Assembly: GCA_965215855.1 (NCBI GenBank)
Contig: CBDCER010000002.1
Coordinates: 434,001-498,000 of the forward strand
From: J027 sp965215855
Lineage (GTDB): Bacteria; Chloroflexota; Anaerolineae; Aggregatilineales; J027
Direction: 5' to 3'
DNA: 64,000 nt
Position 1 is the first letter of the stretch; each line of letters opens with the position of its first letter. Both the position numbers and the translations under genes were made by a program. Shown here one piece after another: positions 52,506 through 61,384 of this stretch. The notes under the pieces were generated by a model, which was not told the DNA's origin, searched no databases, and saw nothing but the letters and a program-made list of their open reading frames with translations.

Positions 52506-52706
52506 ATGAATGAGCCAAAATGTCCATTTTGCCGTAAGGCATTTGCGACCATTGCCGAGGTTACGCAACACATACTTGTTGCAAATTGTACGCGCCCTTC
52601 CAAAAAAATGTCGGCCCAAGAGTCACCAGCTGATTATGCTGCTGAGATCAACACCTTGTTGCGAGAACAAGTGGATAATCTATTGCGGCGTGCCAAACGA
52701 CACTAA
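52506..52706 (+). CDS. 66-residue zinc-finger protein
   Basis: A single Cys-Cys-His-Cys finger: C6-x2-C9 (KCPFCRKAF), H22, C28 (HILVANC), followed by a basic and helical tail of about 38 residues (AAEINTLLREQVDNLLRRAK). It overlaps the end of the convergent anti-sigma gene by 4 bp. A consensus -10 lies upstream. It could bind nucleic acid or a protein partner. No family recognised. Confidence 0.6.
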   Translation: MNEPKCPFCRKAFATIAEVTQHILVANCTRPSKKMSAQESPADYAAEINTLLREQVDNLLRRAKRH

Positions 52707-54124
52707 TCTCCATCAATTATAATGGTTGGGGTCGCGTGTATGGGCGTTGGCTCTGGTGCATAGTTGTCTGATTCTAACACTGGCAAGCTATTACATTCCC
52801 CACTTAGCACAACCAGCGTTTCCGGAATCCACCCTACCCAGTATTTTCCGGCGAAGTAATGTTCAATACGGAACCAGTCATTGTCGCTGCGAGCAATGAC
52901 GGTCAGTGGCTCATTAAAGGCGTTAATGTAGTCATAACTTTCGCCCGGCCCCAAACGAATATTCAGAATATCGCCAGTAGGATTTTGCAATATACAGCCA
53001 GTGGGCGGTGCTACGGGTGATGGAGTCCATATCAATGTAGGTGTCGGCAGGGGAATTTGATCGCAGGCACCTATGAATTCCACCAGCTCGCTCGGAACCC
53101 AGCCACCGATACCACTTCCTTCCCCTAAAATTTGATACCAGCCCGCGCCATCAGTTATCCACACCCGACGTGTCTCACCTGCAACCAGCGTACCGAGAAT
53201 GACATGTTCATAACCTGGGCCATTATAAATGGAAGTTGAGGTCGGAGCCACAGCCATACATTGCCCATTATCTGCTAGTGATGTGGGAGTGGGCAGCGAT
53301 AACAGTGTGCAATTACCCTGCGCCAGAACCTCACTATCAGAAACCCAGCCCGCGATACCGCCTTCCGGCCAAATCAGTTGATACCAGCCGGTTCCACTGA
53401 CAATTACCGATCGCCACGCCTGCCCAACAGGTAACATACCAGTGGTAGGCGATTCGTACTCCGGCCATTGGTAGATCAATATATTTTGACCTGTGTCGCT
53501 GCTAATCATACAATCGCCAGTAGATGCCGTGACCAGTGTGGCTGATTGCGGCGTATTGATGGTGTGTTGCGTGGGTGTGGGAGGCACGGGCGAGTCGGGG
53601 GCGCTTTGCTGGCCGCCAAAGGGTGTGATGGTCGGTGTGACAGGCAAAGGGGTGAAAGGTTGGTATGTGCCGTCATCGGGTGAAAGCCCCACCATGCTGG
53701 TGGCTGGTGGCTGATTGGTCGTTGATTCATCCCCACCACTAATCACTGCCCGCAACAATAATCCCGCAAATAGCACCATGACTACCGCCGCCGCGATCAT
53801 AGTTACGGGCAGGCGCGAGGGTTGCTTGCGGAACATGCTGAGGCGGGTTGGCTCCGACAATGGAGCGTCGCGGGTGGGGGCAGATGCAGAAGGAGCAGAA
53901 CTGCTTTGCGACAGTTGCTCACGTACAAGCACGGCTAGCGGCGGCAACTCACGCGACCAGGCAGCGGCTTCTGATTGCACGACCGATGCGATTTGCCGCC
54001 ATTCATCCAACGCCCGGCGGCATTCCGCACAGGTCGCCAGATGATTCTCCAGCGCATAGTGTTGGTCGGGCAACAACTGACGCGTGATATAGAGGGGAAT
54101 GAGTTCCTGCCATAATTTATGCAT
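52703..54124 (-). CDS. ZAS-type transmembrane anti-sigma factor with three SH3b modules
   Basis: 473 residues. The N-terminal zinc-binding anti-sigma domain holds H28-x3-C32-x2-C35 (NHLATCAEC). One TM helix lies at about 103-125 (VTMIAAAVVMVLFAGLLL). A Thr/Pro-rich stalk follows, then three SH3b-type modules outside (about 205-270, 285-350 and 370-445), each with the end strand GW/GGW (AGWVSDSEV, GGWVPSEL, VGWIPETL) and cysteines at the module boundaries. This parallels the SH3b kinase and suggests wall-derived signals. The gene starts 8 bp inside the sigma gene, so the pair is translationally coupled. Confidence 0.88.
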   Translation of the reverse strand: MHKLWQELIPLYITRQLLPDQHYALENHLATCAECRRALDEWRQIASVVQSEAAAWSRELPPLAVLVREQLSQSSSAPSASAPTRDAPLSEPTRLSMFRKQPSRLPVTMIAAAVVMVLFAGLLLRAVISGGDESTTNQPPATSMVGLSPDDGTYQPFTPLPVTPTITPFGGQQSAPDSPVPPTPTQHTINTPQSATLVTASTGDCMISSDTGQNILIYQWPEYESPTTGMLPVGQAWRSVIVSGTGWYQLIWPEGGIAGWVSDSEVLAQGNCTLLSLPTPTSLADNGQCMAVAPTSTSIYNGPGYEHVILGTLVAGETRRVWITDGAGWYQILGEGSGIGGWVPSELVEFIGACDQIPLPTPTLIWTPSPVAPPTGCILQNPTGDILNIRLGPGESYDYINAFNEPLTVIARSDNDWFRIEHYFAGKYWVGWIPETLVVLSGECNSLPVLESDNYAPEPTPIHATPTIIIDGD

Positions 54125-54686
54125 CGGTGGCGCTCTCCCTGGTCAGCAAAATACGGCGAAGAGACTCTTTGGCACGATGCAAGCGACTCTTGACCGTGCC
54201 AGGACTGATCTCCAAAACTTGAGCAATTTCAGGGCCAGAGAGTTGATGATAGAAGAACAACACCAGGATTTCGCGGTGATTGTCTGGCAGATGGCGCAGC
54301 GCATCGCGCACAGCCTTGCGGTCGAATTCGCGGGCGACGGCCTCAAAGGGCCCCGTGTCAGGGCTACGGATGTCATTGGTGTCGCTCAAGGTGACCAGTG
54401 TGGGTGCATAGCGACGCTGGGCATTGATCGCACGGTTGCGAGCGATGACCAACAGCCACGTTCGCACGCTGCTATCGCCACGAAAATTGCTGGCATGAGT
54501 CCAGGCAGCTAACATCACGTCTTGCAGAACCTCCTCGGCCAATGGGCGGTTGCTGAGACGCGCGACCAGATAGCTCAATAACCCCGGCCCATGCTGTGCA
54601 TAAAGATCATCCAGTGCCCGCGCATCGCCCGCCGCCATGGCCTGTATAGTTTTCATATCAGGGTCAGTTGCTACCATGTTATCCAT
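54117..54686 (-). CDS. ECF-type RNA polymerase sigma factor
   Basis: 189 residues. Region 2 is at about 20-95 (YAQHGPGLLSYLVARLSNR, LAEEVLQDVMLAAWTHA, VRTWLLVIARNRAINAQRR), region 4 at about 130-180 (LRHLPDNHREILVLFFYHQ, then the helix-turn-helix SGPEIAQVLEISPGTVKSR). Standard ECF length. It overlaps the anti-sigma gene by 8 bp and is distinct in sequence from the sigma at 16042. Promoters it recognises cannot be told from one window. Confidence 0.92.
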   Translation of the reverse strand: MDNMVATDPDMKTIQAMAAGDARALDDLYAQHGPGLLSYLVARLSNRPLAEEVLQDVMLAAWTHASNFRGDSSVRTWLLVIARNRAINAQRRYAPTLVTLSDTNDIRSPDTGPFEAVAREFDRKAVRDALRHLPDNHREILVLFFYHQLSGPEIAQVLEISPGTVKSRLHRAKESLRRILLTRESATDA

Positions 54687-54973
54687 GCTTTTTCCCCAGG
54701 CAGTTCAATGAAATAGACACATCTTGTATCTATAGGGTTCCATTCTAATTGCGATACTGAGAGAAAAGAAGGTTCACGAGACAATTGGTGGCCGGTTATA
54801 CACGCAGCGGCACTGGCAAAACGCGGTCTACCTCGAAGGCATAAACGATATTTCCCAATGTTTTCCCAAACAGGTTACTCCGCACAAATCAGGTGAGATT
54901 CCGCGTGCTTTGCGCTATACTCCATGTAACTAGCAATATGCAAATTGTAACGAAGGGATTCGCAGAAATAACG

Positions 54974-55480
54974 ATGGATGGCGACCAACTCCGTATCACC
55001 TTGCGCAACTGGCCGAGTGGGGTGACGGTGATCACAACACAGACTAATGATGCTCGCTTTGGTATGACCGTCAGTTCCTTCATGTCGGTCTCGTTAGAAC
55101 CACCGCTGGTGGCTGTGTGTCTAGCCAAAGACACACCAACGGCGCAGGCAATCCTGGAAACACGAGTCTTCGGCGTCTCGATCTTGAGCGATCAGCAGGA
55201 CACGCTGAGTGGTCGCTTCGCCGGTTTGGATCCCGATTTCCCATATGGCACAGATTATTTCGACGGACTGCAAACTTACACTCTGGAAACTGGCGCTCCA
55301 CTGTTGAGCGATGTTCTTGCCAACCTAGATTGCCGTGTATGGACGATTAATGATGGCAGCACGCACTACGTCATCTTAGGGCAGGTTGTGGGAAACCACA
55401 TCACATCTCAACCTCCGCAACCGTTGGTATACTACAATCGCGGCTACCACAAGATCCTGCTGAAAGCGGATGACTCGTGA
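54974..55480 (+). CDS. flavin reductase-like FMN-binding protein
   Basis: 168 residues from the ATG at 54974. It belongs to the flavin_reduct family: LRNWPSGVTVITTQ, GMTVSSFMSVSLEPPLVAVCLAKDT, GVSILSDQQDTLSGRFAG and a closing LVYYNRGYHKI. Members bind FMN and use NAD(P)H, often to supply reduced flavin to a monooxygenase. No such oxygenase is adjacent. Upstream in-frame starts at 54938 or 54893 are possible but no ribosome site favours them. The stop overlaps the next gene's GTG, so the two are translationally coupled. Confidence 0.85.
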   Translation: MDGDQLRITLRNWPSGVTVITTQTNDARFGMTVSSFMSVSLEPPLVAVCLAKDTPTAQAILETRVFGVSILSDQQDTLSGRFAGLDPDFPYGTDYFDGLQTYTLETGAPLLSDVLANLDCRVWTINDGSTHYVILGQVVGNHITSQPPQPLVYYNRGYHKILLKADDS

Positions 55481-56082
55481 ATCCAACTGAGGAACATCCT
55501 TACTCACCCGAAGCACAAACATACTTGTTGCGTCTAGCCCGTGCCACACTGGTCGCCGTCACACACGATCAGGCTGTCCCACCAGTAGATGTAATGCAGT
55601 TATCGCCTGCCCTGCAAGCCGAACGCGCTTGTTTCGTTACCCTGCGTTTTCATCAAACCGATGCACTGCGCGGCTGCACGGGCACACTAGTCGCCCGCAA
55701 TCCACTGGCGCAGGAAGTCGTGATTACCACACGCCAAACAGCACTCAACGATCCACGCTTTATGGCGGTGCAGGCCGACGAAGTAGATCAACTCCACATT
55801 GAAATTAGTGTACTGACGCCTATGGAGCGCCTATTTTACACCGATCCTGATGATCTACTACGCCAATTGCGCCCTGGCATCGACGGCGTAACGCTGCAAT
55901 ATGAGCGCCATCGTGCTACATTCTTGCCACAGGTCTGGGAACGTATTGCAAAGCCCACCGTGTTTCTGTCACGTCTGTGCGAAAAAATGGGCTTGTCAGC
56001 CTTGGACTGGCGACAATATCACATGCACGTCTACACCTACCAATCCATCGTCATTGAAGAACTCCGGAACCCTCACACCTGA
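55477..56082 (+). CDS. AMMECR1-domain protein (AmmeMemoRadiSam protein A type)
   Basis: 201 residues, GTG start overlapping the flavin reductase stop (GTGA). AMMECR1 family signature: CFVTLRFHQTDALRGCTGTLVARNPL, then TALNDPRF and IEISVLTPMERL, GIDGVTLQY and ATFLPQVWE, with CEKMGLSALDW near the end. The bacterial family is linked with Memo and a radical-SAM enzyme in a putative modification system. Neither partner is adjacent. Biochemical role not known. Confidence 0.9.
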   Translation: MNPTEEHPYSPEAQTYLLRLARATLVAVTHDQAVPPVDVMQLSPALQAERACFVTLRFHQTDALRGCTGTLVARNPLAQEVVITTRQTALNDPRFMAVQADEVDQLHIEISVLTPMERLFYTDPDDLLRQLRPGIDGVTLQYERHRATFLPQVWERIAKPTVFLSRLCEKMGLSALDWRQYHMHVYTYQSIVIEELRNPHT

Positions 56083-56135
56083 TACTGTGTCGATATATAT
56101 AACCACCGTATACCCTATGCCAGGCTTGCTATGTC

Positions 56136-56164
56136 TTGCCATTGGTGACATCTTTGCTTACAAT
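56136..56164 (+). promoter_or_regulatory. candidate promoter of the lipoprotein gene
   Basis: TTGCCA (56136-56141), 17 bp, TACAAT (56159-56164), each one mismatch from consensus, 47 bp before the ATG. Confidence 0.6.
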
Positions 56165-56211
56165 CAGGCGGCTCCATTGTTGGTGACGCCCTGAAACTTG
56201 AAGGAATTTCG

Positions 56212-57069
56212 ATGCAATTTTATCGTCCTATGCTTTTCGTCTGGATTATCCTTGCCGTCTTGATTGGCGCGTGCAGCGACGACGGCACACCGCCGCCCAC
56301 TGAAATTGTCGTCATCACATCACAATCCCCCACCGAAATCATCACGCAACCGACACCAACTGCCAATCTTAATGACGAGCAAATTACGCTGGAAGCAACC
56401 ATTGTGGCTTTGCGGGCCACCAACAATGCACTGCAACTAACTATCGACGCCATGCCCTCCGAGCAAGTTTCCAACGCTACACAATCTCCCAGCGAATCAC
56501 CGACTGCCACCGCCATTCCTCCCACCGCCCTGCCAACAGAAACGCTGCGCCCCAGTGCTTTCCCCACGCCTCGTATTGAACAAGTCAGCCTGGTCGAACA
56601 GGTTTTTGAAAACGGACGGATGTTGTGGTGGCGCGATTACCATATTATTTGGGTTTTGATTGGCGATGAGGTTGATCCTGAACAGGGCGAGTGGCTCTGC
56701 TTTGATGACACCTTTGTGGAAGGCGACACCGAACTTCTGCCAACCTTCGAGCCGCCATTGGATGCCATCACGCTGTCTCAGCGCGTTGATATTCAGATCC
56801 AGCAACCAATTCGCGGCTTTGGTAAACTCTGGCGCGAGACCGAAGATATTCGCAATCGTTTAGGCTGGGCACTGACCGCCGAGATTGAACATAGCGCACG
56901 CCGCGAGTATATAGCGGGTGGCAGCCTGGATCAGAACGATAACTATACACCCGATACTGGTGGGGAATGGCGCATTGGCTCGTTTTTCAACGAAACACTT
57001 GTTTTATTTGAAGATGAAATGGGCACTGCATGTCCCAGCGGAATATGGCGTCTGCGGCGTCCGAGCTAA
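56212..57069 (+). CDS. secreted lipoprotein of unknown function
   Basis: 285 residues. A lipoprotein signal peptide ends IGA-C21 (lipobox). A Thr/Pro-rich and partly coiled stretch (to about 115) is followed by a domain with the run RGFGKLWRETEDIRNRLGWA and RMLWWRDYHIIWVLI. I associate this with lipoproteins common in Chloroflexota, often repeated, of unknown function. No catalytic residues recognised. Likely exposed on the outer face of the membrane. It is convergent with the phosphatase-superfamily gene by 4 bp. Confidence 0.78.
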   Translation: MQFYRPMLFVWIILAVLIGACSDDGTPPPTEIVVITSQSPTEIITQPTPTANLNDEQITLEATIVALRATNNALQLTIDAMPSEQVSNATQSPSESPTATAIPPTALPTETLRPSAFPTPRIEQVSLVEQVFENGRMLWWRDYHIIWVLIGDEVDPEQGEWLCFDDTFVEGDTELLPTFEPPLDAITLSQRVDIQIQQPIRGFGKLWRETEDIRNRLGWALTAEIEHSARREYIAGGSLDQNDNYTPDTGGEWRIGSFFNETLVLFEDEMGTACPSGIWRLRRPS

Positions 57070-57980
57070 TCCATGCCCAACACCCGCAACACCCCCGGTG
57101 TTATATCCATCAACGATGAAAAACCCTCCGCAAATTGATGGCGGGCGTTGCCAATGACAACCGTCGGGATCTGATTTTCGGTATGACGGCGATCCCCTTG
57201 CACTTCAAAATTGCCGTGGTCCGATGTAATGATAATCAGCCCCTCATCATCATCCCACTCTGAGAGCAATCCGGCCATCACTCGATCAAAACGCTCCATA
57301 AAAGCCACACCATTTTCAAACGGCCCCCGATGTCCGATTTCGTCCGTAATCCAGGTGCTAAAAAACGTCAGGGTGCGCTGACGGCTTAGATTGCCCAACA
57401 ACTTACCGGCCTCTTCTGGAGTATATAACGGAGCATCAGGATATTTCAAAAAATCGCGCCAGCCCTCGCCCGTCCAATCCGGCGAGATCGCTTCGCCTCG
57501 ATAGTAATGTTCTTCAGTGAACATCGAGATACCCGCCGCCAAGACTGCCGATTGAATACTGGACGGCAGCATTTTACCCCGATTCAGCCGTTCAAAAAAG
57601 CCCGGCGGAAATGGATTAATCAGTGCCGCTGTACCGCCCTGATCCACCACACGCTTAAATAGATTATCCTCAGCCAACATCGCTCGGATATCAGCAGTCG
57701 GTTTAGGCCCATAATGCTCCCCGATTTCAGCAGGAACATTGCGCCCAGTGACAATCGCCGCCTGTCCGGTGGCGCTCTGTGGACGGCCTGGCACACCCAA
57801 TCGCGTATCGGTGGGAATGAAAATAGCCCGTGAGCTTTCAGTACGTGGCGTATCGCGCAGCCAGCGTTGCCCATCAGAAAGCGCGTGGAGCGTGGGTGCG
57901 GTCATAGCTGCAAAAGGATTGATTTCGGTGTTATCTTCGCCCAACCCGATACCGTCTAGAAAAATGATGATGATGTGCAT
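57066..57980 (-). CDS. alkaline-phosphatase-superfamily metalloenzyme
   Basis: 304 residues. FLDGIGLG at the N terminus supplies a metal aspartate (D9), SATGQAAIVTG the nucleophile region, TDEIGHRGPF and SDHGNFE the other metal ligands. The layout resembles phosphopentomutase or cofactor-independent phosphoglycerate mutase but is much shorter, with a small cap domain. It is cytoplasmic. The substrate is unknown; a phospho-sugar isomerase or phosphatase is likely. Confidence 0.82.
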   Translation of the reverse strand: MHIIIIFLDGIGLGEDNTEINPFAAMTAPTLHALSDGQRWLRDTPRTESSRAIFIPTDTRLGVPGRPQSATGQAAIVTGRNVPAEIGEHYGPKPTADIRAMLAEDNLFKRVVDQGGTAALINPFPPGFFERLNRGKMLPSSIQSAVLAAGISMFTEEHYYRGEAISPDWTGEGWRDFLKYPDAPLYTPEEAGKLLGNLSRQRTLTFFSTWITDEIGHRGPFENGVAFMERFDRVMAGLLSEWDDDEGLIIITSDHGNFEVQGDRRHTENQIPTVVIGNARHQFAEGFSSLMDITPGVLRVLGMD

Positions 57981-58029
57981 AGGCTATGTTAGACTCATGA
58001 CATATTTTGACGATGTTCTCAGGACAATA

Positions 58030-59028
58030 ATGATGAAACGTCTGCTTCTGGTTATGCTATTGCTTCTGTTTTTGCCCGCTGTTGTTTTCGCCCAAGATCC
58101 GACCGGCATTCCGCTATCGCCCGGCCAGGAAAACTTGCTGGCCCAGATTGATGCCGCCGATGTTGACCAGGGCAATTGGCAACACTATAAAACTCTCAGC
58201 TTCAACCGCCTACTCTATTCCGAGGTGCTATCGCTTGATTTCAGCAACAGCATCACATCACAACACGAGATTAACTCCACTATCACTACTCAATATCAAG
58301 GCAATCCACGCAATCCAGTGTACAACAGCGACTCGCTGATGACGATTGAACACCGGCAAATAACGGCGCTTTCTTCCGGTGAGCAAACTGTTGAGAATTA
58401 TATCCTGACTGTCAATGCCCGTTATTATAACAGTCGCCTGTACGTGTTGGCTCTGCGGGATGGCGGCACTGCCAATCTGCCCCCCATGCCTGATTTGGCC
58501 TGGCAGGACGTAACGGAGGATCCGGCAACATTCCCAGCCCTACACGATGCGGCATTGTGGCGTTATTTGCCAGATGGTTCCCCACCTGCCAACGCTCACC
58601 GATTGCTGGATACAGATTGGGTGACTTTAACACGTGGCGCGGCCCTGCGTGAGATGGTGGCCGACATCGAATTGGTGGCAGATAACGAGGTATTGATTGA
58701 CGGTCCCAATGCCGGACGCACCGTGCGCCAGATTCGGGTGCAACTCAACCCCCAGGTTGTGTTGAGCCAAGCATTGGATAATGAAGCATTGGTGGCGGCA
58801 TTGGTCAACGAAGGCGTAGATATGTCGCTCACCGTCTGGCTGGATGCTGCAACTTCGCGACGACTACGCGAGCAGTACATCTTTGTGATGCAAGGCCAAC
58901 CTGACCCTGCAACCTTTGGCTTCGACCTACAACCAGAGACATTCAATGTCTTGCTCCAGTTCGAAAGTGAAATCAGCTATTTCGATGTGGATGTACCCAT
59001 CGAAATCCCCGCACCGGAGGGACCATGA
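58030..59028 (+). CDS. secreted protein of unknown function
   Basis: 332 residues. A signal peptide (MMKRLLLVMLLLLFLPAVVFA) is followed by a mature domain without recognisable motifs: mixed beta strands with N-rich and polar runs (SFNRLLYSEVLSLDFSNSIT, RYYNSRLYVLALRDG) and a final WLDAATSRRLREQYIFVM segment. In that last stretch it has the look of LppX/LolA-like proteins that hold a lipid in a curved sheet, where a disposition such as "x-WLDAATxxxxR" is common, but this is tentative. AGGA precedes the paired ATGs. The GNAT gene overlaps the stop. Confidence 0.6.
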   Translation: MMKRLLLVMLLLLFLPAVVFAQDPTGIPLSPGQENLLAQIDAADVDQGNWQHYKTLSFNRLLYSEVLSLDFSNSITSQHEINSTITTQYQGNPRNPVYNSDSLMTIEHRQITALSSGEQTVENYILTVNARYYNSRLYVLALRDGGTANLPPMPDLAWQDVTEDPATFPALHDAALWRYLPDGSPPANAHRLLDTDWVTLTRGAALREMVADIELVADNEVLIDGPNAGRTVRQIRVQLNPQVVLSQALDNEALVAALVNEGVDMSLTVWLDAATSRRLREQYIFVMQGQPDPATFGFDLQPETFNVLLQFESEISYFDVDVPIEIPAPEGP

Positions 59029-59579
59029 TGTTTGCATGTAACATTGGTTCGGGCATTGAACTGCGGTTGTTTATGCCCCACCATGCCTCGGAACTAAGCG
59101 CCCTGATACGGGAAAACCATGCCCACATTTCACCCTGGCTAGCATGGGCCACGCCCGACTACAATACCGAGCAAGCCCATGCATTTATCCAACGTGGCTT
59201 GCAAAAACTAGCCGACAATAATGGCCTGGAAACAGGGATCTTCCACCATGATCAGTTGATAGGTGCGGTTGGCTATGGCTATTGGAACTGGCTGGCTCGG
59301 CGCACCGAAATCGGCTATTGGCTAGCTGCATCTTTCCAGGGCCAGGGGGTTATGACCCGCGCGGCACACCAATTAACTGACTACGCCCTAACCACATTGG
59401 CGCTGAACCGTGTGGAGATTCGCATGGATGTGGCAAACGAGCGCAGCGCCGCCATCCCAGAGCGTCTGGGCTTCACATTCGAGGGGGTTCGTCGCCAATA
59501 CGATGGCCGTCACGGTGAATTGCACGATACAAAGTTCTATTTCATGCTGGCTGAGGATTGGCAACACCACCAATCATGA
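59025..59579 (+). CDS. GNAT acetyltransferase, RimJ/RimL-type
   Basis: 184 residues starting within the ATGA overlap of the preceding gene. The fold signs are LRLFMPHHASELSALI, WLAWATPDY, GAVGYGYWNWLARRTEIGYWL, the acetyl-CoA loop FQGQGVMTRAAHQLTDY and NRVEIRMDVANERSAAIPERLGFTFEG. These match ribosomal-protein-serine acetyltransferase-type enzymes (RimL/YdaF), but the acceptor is unknown. No signal peptide, so cytoplasmic, although the gene before it encodes a secreted protein. Confidence 0.88.
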   Translation: MMFACNIGSGIELRLFMPHHASELSALIRENHAHISPWLAWATPDYNTEQAHAFIQRGLQKLADNNGLETGIFHHDQLIGAVGYGYWNWLARRTEIGYWLAASFQGQGVMTRAAHQLTDYALTTLALNRVEIRMDVANERSAAIPERLGFTFEGVRRQYDGRHGELHDTKFYFMLAEDWQHHQS

Positions 59580-59678
59580 ATTTTCTGTTAAGTTTTGGCG
59601 ATTGATTAGCCAAAAATATAAAGGTTTCCTATACTAAGAGTAAATGCCCGATAAATTTCTGGAGATTTTGACAATCCT

Positions 59679-61244
59679 ATGGCGGGTGAACGCATTTTGG
59701 TGTGTGATGATGGTCGCGAAAGTCGCGATTTCATCATCGAATATATTCTGCAAGCCAATAACTATCAACCACTGGTTGCCCGCAACGGCTTGGAAGCGTT
59801 GCAGGTCGCCCGTGAGGAGCGCCCAGACCTCATCCTGTTAGATCTGCAAATGCCCAAAATGAATGGGATGCAGGTGTTGGATGCCATGAATGAAGAAGGC
59901 ATTGAGATTCCGGTCGTGCTGATGACATTTCATGGCAGTGAAGAAATTGCCGTTGAGGTCTATCGCAAAGGCGTCCGCGATTATGTCAAAAAGCCATTTT
60001 CCGTCGAAGAAATGACCTGGGCCATTGACCGCACATTGGACGCGGTCCGCCTACGGAACGAAAAGGAAGCACTGACCGAACGCCTAATTGCCGCTAATGC
60101 CGATATGAACCAGCGCATCCGGGAACTCAACACGCTATACAACATCGGCAAAAGCGTAACCGCATTGGTTGGGTTGGACGAACTATTTCCTCGCATTGTA
60201 CGCGCCGCCATCGAGATCACCCGCGCCGAATCTGGCAGTCTCTTTTTGCTAAAGGGCGATGAGCTGGTGTGCCGAGCCACTAAACCCCCTCGGGATGCCC
60301 AGGTTCACCCGATGTCCCAGCCTGTTTCCGATCCGTTTGCATGGCAGGCCATCCGCACTGGCAAACCGTTTACCGTTGGTCCAGCGGAGTTAGAGGCGCG
60401 GCGGCAGCAAAACCCCAATCTCCCGATAGCGGTTCTGGCGACGCCTATGGTGGTTGGCGGGCGTGTGATTGGGACATTGCACGTCAGTAATTTTGAGGCC
60501 AGCCAAAAACCATTCAGCAAACAGGATGCAGCGATGTTGAGCGCCCTGTCGGACTATGCTGCCATCGCCATCGAAAACGCAACCAACTTTACTGAATTGG
60601 CACGAGTCAAAGAGAACGAAATCGACCGTATCAAATCGGCATTAGGGCGCTATGTATCGCCCACCTTGCTTGATCATGCAATGGGTGTTTATCAACAGGA
60701 GTTGCCCAGCCAGCGAACGGAAATTTGCATTCTGATAGCGGAGGTGCTTGGCTATGAGGCGTCAGTAGCAAATACCAGCCCCGATCAACTCGTCGGCGCA
60801 TTGAATCACCACCTGGATCAAGCTGTGGCAATTATCTCTCAATACGGTGGAACTGTTGAAAAATATCTGGGTAACGGAATAATCGCTTACTTCAATACAC
60901 CAGAGCCACAAAACGATTATGCCATGCAAGCAGTCACGGCAGCCATATCACTCCACGAAGCAGCTCAACAACAGGGCGATGGTCTCGGCTTTAGTATTGC
61001 CCTACATGCCGGGCATGCAGTGGTCGGCAATGTGGGCGCGATCCGTGGGCTTCAATATTCTGCGGTTGGTGATATGGTGCAGGTCGTTCAACGCATTCAA
61101 GAAAAAACCCAACTGGGGCAAACTCTCATAACTGAAGATGTCGTACCCATGATTGATGAGAACCAGGTGGAAGCGACCTATCTGGGCCAAATTACGGCTC
61201 GTGATCGTCAACAACGGATCAATGTGTATAGAGTTTCAAGTTAG
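59679..61244 (+). CDS. receiver-GAF-pseudo-cyclase protein
   Basis: 521 residues. Receiver at 1-120 with D55 (LILLDLQMPK) and K105; a coiled segment to 150; GAF at about 155-305; then a class III nucleotide-cyclase-like domain at about 340-520. In active enzymes two aspartates bind the metals. Here the first position is E355 (LIAEVLGYE) and the second is N399 (KYLGNG), so cyclase activity is doubtful. The fold marks remain: HAGHAVVGNVG and YSAVGDMVQVVQRIQ. It may work as a receptor or dimerisation module instead. GGAG is 14 bases before the ATG, an unusually wide spacing. Confidence 0.85.
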   Translation: MAGERILVCDDGRESRDFIIEYILQANNYQPLVARNGLEALQVAREERPDLILLDLQMPKMNGMQVLDAMNEEGIEIPVVLMTFHGSEEIAVEVYRKGVRDYVKKPFSVEEMTWAIDRTLDAVRLRNEKEALTERLIAANADMNQRIRELNTLYNIGKSVTALVGLDELFPRIVRAAIEITRAESGSLFLLKGDELVCRATKPPRDAQVHPMSQPVSDPFAWQAIRTGKPFTVGPAELEARRQQNPNLPIAVLATPMVVGGRVIGTLHVSNFEASQKPFSKQDAAMLSALSDYAAIAIENATNFTELARVKENEIDRIKSALGRYVSPTLLDHAMGVYQQELPSQRTEICILIAEVLGYEASVANTSPDQLVGALNHHLDQAVAIISQYGGTVEKYLGNGIIAYFNTPEPQNDYAMQAVTAAISLHEAAQQQGDGLGFSIALHAGHAVVGNVGAIRGLQYSAVGDMVQVVQRIQEKTQLGQTLITEDVVPMIDENQVEATYLGQITARDRQQRINVYRVSS

Positions 61245-61310
61245 ATATAGCGTCCAGAGGCATTATCTCAACAATCACACGTGCCGAATGTTCTCAAATC
61301 CCGGGATATT

Positions 61311-61338
61311 TCGACATTTCTAAACAGCATGATATTAT
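61311..61338 (+). promoter_or_regulatory. candidate promoter of the histidine kinase operon
   Basis: TCGACA (61311-61316), 16 bp, TATTAT (61333-61338), each one mismatch from consensus, about 47 bp before the ATG at 61385. Confidence 0.55.
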
Positions 61339-61384
61339 AGTTCGTTGTTATGCCATTTATTATTGAGACACGTAGGGGAGAGAT

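Noticed and set aside
59593..59615. Hairpin TTTTGGC/GCCAAAA before the response-regulator gene
   Set aside because: Seven AT-rich base pairs, a nine-base loop and no T-run on the plus side. It could end the GNAT gene but is too weak to annotate.
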